64,000 bases of DNA from Buxus sempervirens. Its lineage: Eukaryota > Streptophyta > Magnoliopsida > Buxales > Buxaceae. Under the pieces are notes generated by a model. It was not told where the DNA came from. It did not search any database and saw only the letters and a program-made list of their open reading frames with translations. Shown here in pieces: positions 45,596 to 56,796 of the stretch (its first letter is position 1; each line of letters begins with the position of its first letter). Both the position numbers and the translations under genes were made by a program. Where the stretch lies: contig OX387183.1 in NCBI GenBank assembly GCA_947561395.2, positions 14,807,402 through 14,871,401 of the forward strand. The letters run 5' to 3'.

Positions 45596-48030
45596 TGTAG
45601 ACACCCCAAATTGCACTACAAAATGAGAAAATAATGAAAACATGTAATTGGGATTTAACAGGCCAAAAATGCATGAAATTTAATCATTTAAGTATTGCCC
45701 GTATTGTATCTACGAGCTGACCGCGCCCGAATTTTGTATACGGGCACGCAACGCCCGTAATGCCAATGCGGACACCACTTGCCCATAATGTAAATACAGG
45801 CGCGATGTTTTTGTGTGAATTTTATCCTTGCTCGATTTCTGAGCCTTATCTTCAGTCTAATATATCTCTTGGTGAGCGAATTTGTTTATTTATTCGTTCG
45901 AAATATCCTTGTTGGCCATGGATGGGTATTATCCTTATTTTTAACCCAATCTGGTGGGATCCTGGTATATCATTCTGGACCAACTATGCCCTTGTGTTTG
46001 CTTATAAATAGAGGTGAGATCCTTAAGCAAAGGGCTACGAAAATTTGAAGTCCAAGGAGCTCCAAGAGAAGAAAGAAATCCCTGCTGCTCTGCTTGCTCA
46101 ATCCAGGTAAGTCCCTTTTCCCTTTTATTTTCTGTCTTCAATTCTAGAAGTAATAGGATCTTCTCCATTGCAGTAGAATAAGGCCATATTTTATTCTGTA
46201 TTCCTAAACTTGTCTCTAAGTACCTCAAGAGTCTCTCTAGTCTTAAAAGGTGAAGAGAAAACTAGGGGAAAGGAGAACAGGTGGATCCCTAGAATAGAAC
46301 CTCATAATCTGTTTTTCTCCTTTCTTTTAGAATAAAGCCTTTGATTGTGTTTGTATCACTAAACCTATCTCCAAGTACCTCAAGAATCCTCTTTAGCCAT
46401 AAAACGTGAAGAGAGAGCTAGGGGAAAAGAGAACAGGTGGATTCGTAGGATAGACCCCCATGTACTCTAATATGTGAGATGTGGTTGCTTTGGATATCCG
46501 GCTAATGTTTTAATGATTTTGGATTGAATGTGAATGAATCATATGAATCCATGATGTTTATAGCATGAGATCCCCACTTTTTTTTCTAAAATTTGGATTT
46601 TTCACACTTTTGCACCTATAGCATTGTTTTAGTTATTTTTGTGATATTAGGCTAAGATCTTGGATCTATCATGATCAATATGAGAGATCTGGATTCAGAA
46701 GCCTGAAAGTAACTTTTAGGGTTTCATGATGTGGTTTTTGAGTTGTTTTTCATTATTGAGAGAAGACCCTACGGTTTAAGTTCTCCCCTTTTGATGTTCT
46801 TCATCAACGTGGGTATTTTTGGTTTTGATTTTTTGATTTAATGTGAAATTTGGGTTATACCTATGTCCTGGAGTGTTCAAGTTCAATTCTGTAATATTTT
46901 ATAAAAATCATGTTTTTCTAGATTTCCAAAATTTAACTTGAAGCCATATTTTTGAATTTTTCACTTTAGATTGGTTTTATTTAATTTTATCCCAATTTTA
47001 TTTTAATCATGAAACCTTAGGAATGGTATGATCATATTTGAAAGTTCTGGATCAATCAGGCTATTCGTATAAAAAAACCATACACTTTTGTCTTTTTTGT
47101 GATTTTTCATGATTTTTATAGCAAGCCTTTTTTCTTTGAAAAACATGAACAATGCCTGGCAACCACCTTGTGTGAATGAATAGGGGTGCCTAACACGTTC
47201 CCCTGTTCATAACCTAATCCCCTTACCTATCTCTGGTTATTTTTTTAGAGGGTTATTTTTACCCTAAATTTGCCTTGTTGAGCTTATTTGATATTTTGGT
47301 GTCCATTCATACCTAAAAGAATGGTAGCGACTCTGTGTTTTTAACCAATCTTGTGTGATGATCAGGAAGTCATTGAATTGATTTTTTCCATGTCTCACAC
47401 CGACATAAAATTTTGGATACAAAGCAAAATATGTCGGATACAAAAAAAAGCTTCTCTGCACAGCTTCTACATAGCACTGACCCTTGTCTGCACAAGCAAT
47501 ACTTATTTACATGTAATATCATTTAAGTAAATATCATCGTATTTTTTAATCTCCATTTACTTAAGATATTACATGAAAATAAGCATACACCCCCCATTTG
47601 AATCCATTAAAAATAGTTCCAGACCCAAATTCCAAGTGAATAAAAAGTCAACTTTCCAGTTCAAGGCAAAATTCCGATTTTTCAGGACCGGTAAAAAGAT
47701 TCAACATGTTAATACCAAGGTATTCGTCAAGATTTAAAATCTCAAAAAATTCATTTATGCAATAACATTGCTAAAAACCTAATTACCAGGAAAAATTATC
47801 TTGAAATCTTGCTTTAAAAAATATTTCATTTTCTGGGGTCAAAAGTCAACAAAATTCAACCGGAAAAAGTTTGACTTTGCACAAAAGATTGAATTCGGGC
47901 CTTTTCCTTTGCGGTTTTGGATTCAAATGGGTTAAGGATCTCAAACCCAATGCAAAGAATTGAAAATTCCAATAAAATATTTCTCTCCTTCAAGATTTAT
48001 AAAAAATCGTGCAATTTTGGGGTGTCTACA
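45596..48030 (+). mobile_element. LTR-type fossil with 22-bp inverted ends
   Basis: Starts TGTAGACACCCCAAATTGCA and ends GCAATTTTGGGGTGTCTACA, a nearly perfect inverted repeat longer than LTR ends usually show. The interior carries ACCACCTTGTGTGAATGAAT and GGTAGCGACTCTGTG, sequences common in plant LTR-type repeats. No gag or pol seen and no matching target duplication. Confidence 0.6.
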
Positions 48031-48812
48031 GTCTTTGCAAAACTGAACAAGATATTCTTGGCCATGACAGAGAATCAAGACATGTAGAAAATGACAAAAT
48101 GAAGAACTGATGGGCGAATTGGCCCCTTTGTAATTTTTATTTCCCACTTTTGTAAATAGAATAGGATAGGTTTGCAAGCCCCTTTGAGGCACCGAACAGC
48201 GCTGAGAGTACCTTCTCGCCAAGAGCACCTCCTCCCTCCTTCCTTCACCATTCCTCCCATCCCTTTACCAACCCTGTGGCCAACCTACTAAAAAGAAAAA
48301 GAAAAAAAAACTGTCCTTAAAAGTTTGGATCAAAGTCTGAAATTATCTAAAAAGCTTCAATAGAACAAATGTAAGAAGAAAAGGACATTGTTGAACGCCT
48401 TGCATCAACACCCAAACAAGTTGACGAGCTCAAAACTAATTTTATCTTTTTTCAAAAACATGTCAAAAATTAAATATTGAGGACCCGCTCCCTGGAAAAC
48501 CCAATAAGGGTAGGGAGGCTCCAAAGCCAGGAAGTGACACCCCGATCGGCACTTCCCATTCATTGAATTCACAAAAGGAATTGAGCTCGTCGACCATGTT
48601 GGCAGAAATGAAAGGTGCAAAAATAAGGTTCTTTTTCTTCTTTGCCATTCATCCCCAAGGTGATTCCGACAAAGAGGGGCAGCTGCCAACACCTCATTTT
48701 TGCCCACCGGAAGCGCCTAAAATGAAAACCCTAACTGAAAAGTCAAACCATGAGGGGTTAAAAATTTGACTTTTTATCTTGTGCAAATTAGCCATCATGT
48801 TTCTTACCAATG
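48031..48812. other. Probable LTR-type sequence, unassigned
   Basis: No coding recognised. From about 48690 the sequence (ACACCTCATTTTTGCCCACC) resembles the start of plant LTR-type repeats and leads into the tandem array below. Confidence 0.35.
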
Positions 48813-49470
48813 GATAGAGGATTCCGATATGATTCTAACGCAATTGATTTTGCTCGAATCGGAGTCCAAATGAAGAAGTTATGGGCCGGTCAAACCTAAG
48901 GGGAGCGGAAATCGGCTTTATCCTAACCCCAGATCAGCTGTCCAAATTTACCCCAGTAGAAAGAGCATCTCGACACGATTTCAACGCAACTAAGTTTACT
49001 GGAATCGGAGTCTCGAATAGAAAGTTATGAGCAGAACCGGCTCCCTAGGAGTAGTTTTGCCTTTCTGCTAAAAGCTGAATCAACTGCTCAATTTTATCCC
49101 GATGGATAGAGATTTCTGATACGATTCCAACAAAATTGAGTTTGCTGGAATCAGAGTCCAGATGAAGGATTTATGGGCAGAGCAAGTCCCGGGGAGCAGA
49201 AATTGACTTTCTGCTCAAACCCATATTGTCTGCTATTTCTGTCCCAAAGGAAAAAGCGTCTTGATACGATTCGAACGCAACCAAGTTTGTTGGAATCGGA
49301 GTCCCGGATAGAAAGTTATGAGCAAAACTGGCTTCGGGGTAGCAATTTTGCACTTCTACTAAAAACCCGAATTTGCTACCAAATTCTAGCTCAATGGATA
49401 GAGAATCTCGAGTTGATTCCAATGCCACTAAGTTTGCCAAAATCGGACACTAGATGAAAGAATTATGGGT
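48813..49470. repeat. Five-unit array, 145-bp period, alternating types
   Basis: Units begin at about 48813, 48959, 49103, 49248 and 49395. Each reads roughly GATACGATTCCAACGCAA, then AAGTTTGCTGGAATCGGAGT, then AAGTTATGGGC. Units 1, 3 and 5 share GGATAGAG and ATGAAGnAnTTATGGGC; units 2 and 4 share AAAGAGC-like starts and ATAGAAAGTTATGAGC. So the array is built of about 290-bp dimers. Confidence 0.85.
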
Positions 49471-50513
49471 AGTCAAAGTTTTGATAAAACTGCCCACGTG
49501 GCAAAGAATAAAGAAAGAACAATAAAATAAAAAATCTTGAATTAAATAATAATATTTTTATAAAATATCTAATTAAGGCATTTAAATTAAATGAAAAAGA
49601 AAATAAAAAAAACCAAAAGCACATGTGCGTCTAAACAAAAGAAAAAATCCATGAATAAAATAATAGTAAAACCGTAAAAATCAAATAATTTAAATAAATA
49701 AAAAAAATGTGGATAAGCGCACATGGAGAATGCACTGTCCCCCTGAGTTGGCAGATGAGAATGAAAAATAATTTAAAAAAAGGCATCATGTGAAAGTATT
49801 CTCATTTTAGTCATATAGGATAAAAGGTTCATTGCCTCTCCAATCTTCTTAGCCCTCCTTCATCCCTACCTTGACTCCGACGACCAGTGAAGATTTCTAC
49901 TTCTCTTCCATCTTCATACCTGATTTCATTTCCCATCTTACCCCTCAACCATTTCTTCATCCCTTTCTCCTCTTTTGATTACTTGAAGACAAAGGAGAAG
50001 TCACTTTCGAACCAAAAGAGGTCTCTAAGGTTGCTGTTCACATCACTTAAGAGACCACTACAGTTTAGAGACAAAGGTGAGATTAAGGTAAACCTTGTTC
50101 CATTCTTTTGTTTTACATATATCATGATCAAGTTAATTTAAATGTGGCTTATTTTATACTTGTGGGTATTTACTTATTGATGTTTACTTCTTACCATTTT
50201 GTTTCCTTTACATGCTATTGAGATCCCCTTTGATTTGAGAAGGGATCTTTATGCGACATTAATGGGAGGAGAGTAGTATTTTCAAGGTAAAAAGGAGTCA
50301 CCCGATTAGACATCTGTTGTATCCCATAACTTTCCCCTCTCTCCCTTCCTTTAACAAGTAGTATTCATTTTATGTTGTGATTGTTGAATCATTTATGATT
50401 ATGCATGCATAAGAGAGCATTACACACACATCAGGTCACTTCCTTTCATCCTTTGTTTTAAACTTATTTCTTCTTTTTTAAAACTAACCCATTGTTAAAT
50501 TGCTTTTTGGACA
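49471..50513. other. LTR-like non-coding sequence
   Basis: AT-rich, with CT-rich tracts near 49830-50000. No gene recognised. It leads without interruption into the first copy of the triplication. Confidence 0.4.
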
Positions 50514-51240
50514 TAAAAGAAGTTTCACAACCATCTTTACGAGGCATACATATAGGCATCTTGAATCATATTTTTTTTGTGTACTTTTATGAACAATAAA
50601 TAGTATAAGGTATGGCATATTCCCTAACCCATCTGCACCTATCATTTACATTACTTTTAGCACTTCAAGTCCTTTCCTTTAAAGCATGATCACTTCATTA
50701 GTTTTATTTTTAGTTTGCTGTTTTAAAACACACATGCATACCTTTTATTTTGTTAGTTGTAGATGTTCCATGTTGTTAATTTTAGTTGATTAATGTTGTT
50801 TAAATGGATCGATGGATTGAAGCTTGCATGAGGCTTTCCAAGCCCTTTTATCTTTTTCCTCCTTGGGATAAAGGGAGGGATCATTTCCACCATTAAATAG
50901 AGATCCCTAGAGTCTCTATTTTAAAGATCCAGAGAGGGTTCAAAGAGGAGAATCCTCCATTCTTCACTGTTTCATGAAATGGGAAGTTTGGGTTAATAGT
51001 AAACATTTGGACCACTATAAGCGTGCTTCGGAACCAACAGAAGTCGACGGACGTCCCAGAGGAGCCGGCGATCAAAACCACGCCGGAGATTTGGTCGATT
51101 TCGAGTTTTGGGTTGAATCGCACTGGATCTGCGGTTAGACCCGATCCGTAAGGTAAGTGCGGTCAGGCCCCAAAAATCCATTTTTGATGAACTCGGTCAG
51201 ATCTGATCCGACCCATTTTAACACAAAGTGGACCAATTGG

Positions 51241-51590
51241 GCTGTTTGGGTCAACTCAAGCTCATTTTGAGACTTGGGCCCATTAGGGCCCACCAAGGCT
51301 TTGTGGGCCTTCCAACGGGGCCCACATACAATTCAGCCCGAACTAAGGCCCGTTTTCGATGAATGGACCCAATGCCACTTTGTTAATTACCCGTGGGCCA
51401 AGTCCAAGCCCAATGGGCCTTAAAGGAGCTTAAACCCACTTAATTAATTTGTATTTTTAATTAACCCCAAAATTAGAATAACCTAATCCAATAAGGGTTG
51501 CCTAATAACCCTAATGGGCCTTGGGCTTAGCTAAAGCCCAACTTGGATTCCAATGGGCCTTCCAACGGGGCCCATATCCAACCCACTTAA
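51241..51590. promoter_or_regulatory. Cluster of TGGGCC/GGCCCA motifs
   Basis: At least nine TGGGCC or GGCCCA hexamers in about 350 bp, and GGCCTTCCAACGGGGCCCA occurs twice. In plant promoters this is the site II motif bound by TCP factors. Here it lies in LTR-type sequence, so regulatory activity is only possible. The cluster is present in all three U copies (+3142 and +6283). Confidence 0.45.
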
Positions 51591-52162
51591 CTAAATACAA
51601 TAAAAAGATAAAAATCAATTAAATAAAAGGGGTCCACACCTTCAAAAGGTCCCCACTCAGACTTAATCAAATACATGCTGGATTAGGATAAGGGTGAGTT
51701 AGAGTTGACTCGATAACTAGGAAGACTCAAGGGACCCGTCAAACCGACGGGCAGGCCAGGGTGTCTTCGGACTTCCCTAGACTGTAACTGAGAGCTTAGC
51801 CGAAATCTTGATAAACTGCAGACCAACAATTTAGACAAACCCAGGCACCCAGGTGTCCACGTGCACCCCATCAGATGGTGGCAACTCCCTTTTCCTAATT
51901 TATCCTTCGGAGGTATGCACCGAACAAACCCGTGTGCCCTGCTGTGCAATTTCGCCACGCACAGGTGCCATTATCGGAGCCTCTCTTTCATTCTCCAGTA
52001 AGACTTCCCTGAGACATTATTCTTCTCTGTTAAAATCCAGTAGCCTGATATAACCTTCGACATTTACTAAATCCGATGATCCAACTTATGTTGCTGATAT
52101 CCAAGTTCACATGCATAAAGAGGGGGTGTGTTTGCGTGGACTGTCTTATTAATCATCTCTGG

Positions 52163-52285
52163 CTAACCTGGGAAAACCTTAGGATGAGAAGAAAAAGACG
52201 GTTCCTAACCTGGGAAAACCTTAGATGAGGAGAAAAAGACGGTTCCTAACCTGAGAAACCTTAGGATGAGGCGGAGAAAAAGGAT
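52163..52285. repeat. Three tandem units of about 42 bp
   Basis: CTAACCTGGGAAAACCTTAG followed by AAGAAAAAGACGGTTC occurs at 52163, 52205 and, more degenerate, 52246. The block is present in each U copy. Confidence 0.9.
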
Positions 52286-53093
52286 TGTCTTCTTCATCAT
52301 GACTTAACTTCAAACCCCAGCAGCAGTTGTCTTGCCTTGCTCAATCCTAAGATTTCGGTGAACCAATATGAATTCCAATCTTCATACTTCGTTTACAAGA
52401 ACCAACAAAAGCCCCTGTTTCCGCCTGTTGTTTGTTGCTATTAATTCTCTATTTCTGCTATCATTATTTTTTTTTTGTTTTCGGGCATATCATCACTATC
52501 AAACCTTTCTAAGTTTTCCAGTGTTCTATGCTTCTAGTTTAATTTTCTTCCTATTGCATATCATTATTTTTCATTTGCCTCATCCTCTCCCTATTCCATT
52601 TTCTCCTGATCACATTGGAGTTCTCTCATCTCTGTTTTGGCTATTCTTACTGGAGAATGATGAGAGGTTGCGAAAATAGAGTTCCTGCCCATTTGATTTT
52701 AATGAAGAGGCATTAACACGTCATGGATGACGTGGTCATAAGCTCCACGCGGCGACATCCAATTTGAGCAGGCAGCTTCTGCGGCCAAAAAGAGCAGCAG
52801 ACGGTGTCAACCCGGTGTTTGGAGGCGTGGGGCCCCATCTTGATACTAGCATGCGTCCATACGTTTCACGATGGTACCAAACTGTCTTCCTATTTTCCCT
52901 TACTATTTCTTCTGCATTTATTCTTGCATTTTGAAAAAGAAACTGCCATGTGAAGTATGTAATGGTTGGAGTTTTTTCAAAAGGAAAACCAATTACAAAG
53001 AAAAATTCCTTAAGGCCCCGTTTGGATAGCAAGAGAATACAAGAAATCGAAATAAAATAGGTTTTTCTCGCTTCTTAGGTGCATTTGGATGAT

Positions 53094-53655
53094 GCTAACC
53101 TAGTCATCGTCTTCCTTCAACCAAATCAGCCCTATGCATCTGGTTCGACAAATACAAGTGGCTTTGGTGACGATATCAAAGATAAGAGATAACCGCACAA
53201 CGAAATAAAATGCTTTACAAAGAAGTAGAGCATGGCAACCAAGGTAATGACTCGAACGTTGTGATGAAGATCAGTTATCTACAATGGAGATTTGGAATCC
53301 GACAATCGGAATAAGAATGGATTAGGTTTTGAAATCTTCTCTCTCTAATGAGTGTACCTCCCGTTAACTTGCTATGTATTATATTTTACTCACTATTCTA
53401 GTATTTAATCCCCACCACACACCTCTCTCTCGATTCATCACTCAATGCATCGCCTCTTACCAGTGGCGGAACCACTTTATAGCTGGGGGGGGGGGGCGCA
53501 ATTGCCCCCCCTAGCTTTTATTTTTTAATTAAAATATATATATATATATATTTTATATGTTTTAATTAAAATTTATGTTTTGTCCCCTCTAAAATTTATG
53601 GTCCCCGCCCCCAACCTAACCCATTGAAATTTCTATATTTCATGAGAACCCCCTC
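53094..53655 (-). repeat. Inverted spacer S1 copied from 60034-60599
   Basis: Reverse complement of 60034-60599, apart from the length of the G/C run. It carries the right terminus of the hAT element at 59923-60232 (CAGTGGCGGAACCAC at 53461). Confidence 0.9.
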
Positions 53656-56235
53656 TAAAAGAAGTTTCACAACCATCTTTACGAGGCATACATATAGGCA
53701 TCTTGAATCATATTTTTTTTGTGTACTTTTATGAACAATAAATAGTATAAGGTATGGCATATTCCCTAACCCATCTGCACCTATCATTTACATTACTTTT
53801 AGCACTTCAAGTCCTTTCCTTTAAAGCATGATCACTTCATTAGTTTTATTTTTAGTTTGCTGTTTTAAAACACACATGCATACCTTTTATTTTGTTAGTT
53901 GTAGATGTTCCATGTTGTTAATTTTAGTTGATTAATGTTGTTTAAATGGATCGATGGATTGAAGCTTGCATGAGGCTTTCCAAGCCCTTTTATCTTTTTC
54001 CTCCTTGGGATAAAGGGAGGGATCATTTCCACCATTAAATAGAGATCCCTAGAGTCTCTATTTTAAAGATCCAGAGAGGGTTCAAAGAGGAGAATCCTCC
54101 ATTCTTCACTGTTTCATGAAATGGGAAGTTTGGGTTAATAGTAAACATTTGGACCACTATAAGCGTGCTTCGGAACCAACAGAAGTCGACGGATGTCCCA
54201 GAGGAGCCGGCGATCAAAACCACGCCGGAGATTTGGTCGATTTCGAGTTTTGGGTTGAATCGCACTGGATCTGCGGTTAGACCCGATCCGTAAGGTAAGT
54301 GCGGTCAGGCCCCAAAAATCCATTTTTGATGAACTCGGTCAGATCTGATCCGACCCATTTTAACACAAAGTGGACCAATTGGGCTGTTTGGGTCAACTCA
54401 AGCTCATTTTGAGACTTGGGCCCATTAGGGCCCACCAAGGCTTTGTGGGCCTTCCAACGGGGCCCACATACAATTCAGCCCGAACTAAGGCCCGTTTTCG
54501 ATGAATGGACCCAATGCCACTTTGTTAATTACCCGTGGGCCAAGTCCAAGCCCAATGGGCCTTAAAGGAGCTTAAACCCACTTAATTAATTTGTATTTTT
54601 AATTAACCCCAAAATTAGAATAACCTAATCCAATAAGGGTTGCCTAATAACCCTAATGGGCCTTGGGCTTAGCTAAAGCCCAACTTGGATTCCAATGGGC
54701 CTTCCAACGGGGCCCATATCCAACCCACTTAACTAAATACAATAAAAAGATAAAAATCAATTAAATAAAAGGGGTCCACACCTTCAAAAGGTCCCCACTC
54801 AGACTTAATCAAATACATGCTGGATTAGGATAAGGGTGAGTTAGAGTTGACTCGATAACTAGGAAGACTCAAGGGACCCGTCAAACCGACGGGCAGGCCA
54901 GGGTGTCTTCGGACTTCCCTAGACTGTAACTGAGAGCTTAGCCGAAATCTTGATAAACTGCAGACCAACAATTTAGACAAACCCAGGCACCCAGGTGTCC
55001 ACGTGCACCCCATCAGATGGTGGCAACTCCCTTTTCCTAATTTATCCTTCGGAGGTATGCACCGAACAAACCCGTGTGCCCTGCTGTGCAATTTCGCCAC
55101 GCACAGGTGCCATTATCGGAGCCTCTCTTTCATTCTCCAGTAAGACTTCCCTGAGACATTATTCTTCTCTGTTAAAATCCAGTAGCCTGATATAACCTTC
55201 GACATTTACTAAATCCGATGATCCAACTTATGTTGCTGATATCCAAGTTCACATGCATAAAGAGGGGGTGTGTTTGCGTGGACTGTCTTATTAATCATCT
55301 CTGGCTAACCTGGGAAAACCTTAGGATGAGAAGAAAAAGACGGTTCCTAACCTGGGAAAACCTTAGATGAGGAGAAAAAGACGGTTCCTAACCTGAGAAA
55401 CCTTAGGATGAGGCGGAGAAAAAGGATTGTCTTCTTCATCATGACTTAACTTCAAACCCCAGCAGCAGTTGTCTTGCCTTGCTCAATCCTAAGATTTCGG
55501 TGAACCAATATGAATTCCAATCTTCATACTTCGTTTACAAGAACCAACAAAAGCCCCTGTTTCCGCCTGTTGTTTGTTGCTATTAATTCTCTATTTCTGC
55601 TATCATTATTTTTTTTTTGTTTTCGGGCATATCATCACTATCAAACCTTTCTAAGTTTTCCAGTGTTCTATGCTTCTAGTTTAATTTTCTTCCTATTGCA
55701 TATCATTATTTTTCATTTGCCTCATCCTCTCCCTATTCCATTTTCTCCTGATCACATTGGAGTTCTCTCATCTCTGTTTTGGCTATTCTTACTGGAGAAT
55801 GATGAGAGGTTGCGAAAATAGAGTTCCTGCCCATTTGATTTTAATGAAGAGGCATTAACACGTCATGGATGACGTGGTCATAAGCTCCACGCGGCGACAT
55901 CCAATTTGAGCAGGCAGCTTCTGCGGCCAAAAAGAGCAGCAGACGGTGTCAACCCGGTGTTTGGAGGCGTGGGGCCCCATCTTGATACTAGCATGCGTCC
56001 ATACGTTTCACGATGGTACCAAACTGTCTTCCTATTTTCCCTTACTATTTCTTCTGCATTTATTCTTGCATTTTGAAAAAGAAACTGCCATGTGAAGTAT
56101 GTAATGGTTGGAGTTTTTTCAAAAGGAAAACCAATTACAAAGAAAAATTCCTTAAGGCCCCGTTTGGATAGCAAGAGAATACAAGAAATCGAAATAAAAT
56201 AGGTTTTTCTCGCTTCTTAGGTGCATTTGGATGAT

Positions 56236-56796
56236 GCTAACCTAGTCATCGTCTTCCTTCAACCAAATCAGCCCTATGCATCTGGTTCGACAAATACAAG
56301 TGGCTTTGGTGACGATATCAAAGATAAGAGATAACCGCACAACGAAATAAAATGCTTTACAAAGAAGTAGAGCATGGCAACCAAGGTAATGACTCGAACG
56401 TTGTGATGAAGATCAGTTATCTACAATGGAGATTTGGAATCCGACAATCGGAATAAGAATGGATTAGGTTTTGAAATCTTCTCTCTCTAATGAGTGTACC
56501 TCCCGTTAACTTGCTATGTATTATATTTTACTCACTATTCTAGTATTTAATCCCCACCACACACCTCTCTCTCGATTCATCACTCAATGCATCGCCTCTT
56601 ACCAGTGGCGGAACCACTTTATAGCTGGGGGGGGGGGCGCAATTGCCCCCCCTAGCTTTTATTTTTTAATTAAAATATATATATATATATATTTTATATG
56701 TTTTAATTAAAATTTATGTTTTGTCCCCTCTAAAATTTATGGTCCCCGCCCCCAACCTAACCCATTGAAATTTCTATATTTCATGAGAACCCCCTC
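56236..56796 (-). repeat. Inverted spacer S2 copied from 60034-60599
   Basis: Second copy of the same inverted spacer, with the same two junctions as S1. Confidence 0.9.

Noticed and set aside
48813-49470. Possible CRISPR-like array
   Set aside because: Units are contiguous degenerate 145-bp repeats with no short conserved repeat and unique spacers, and the DNA is plant nuclear.
52368-52679. 103-aa hydrophobic ORF, present three times
   Set aside because: Composed of T-rich sequence giving Phe/Leu/Ser/Ile; its repetition comes from the triplication and not from selection. No family motif.
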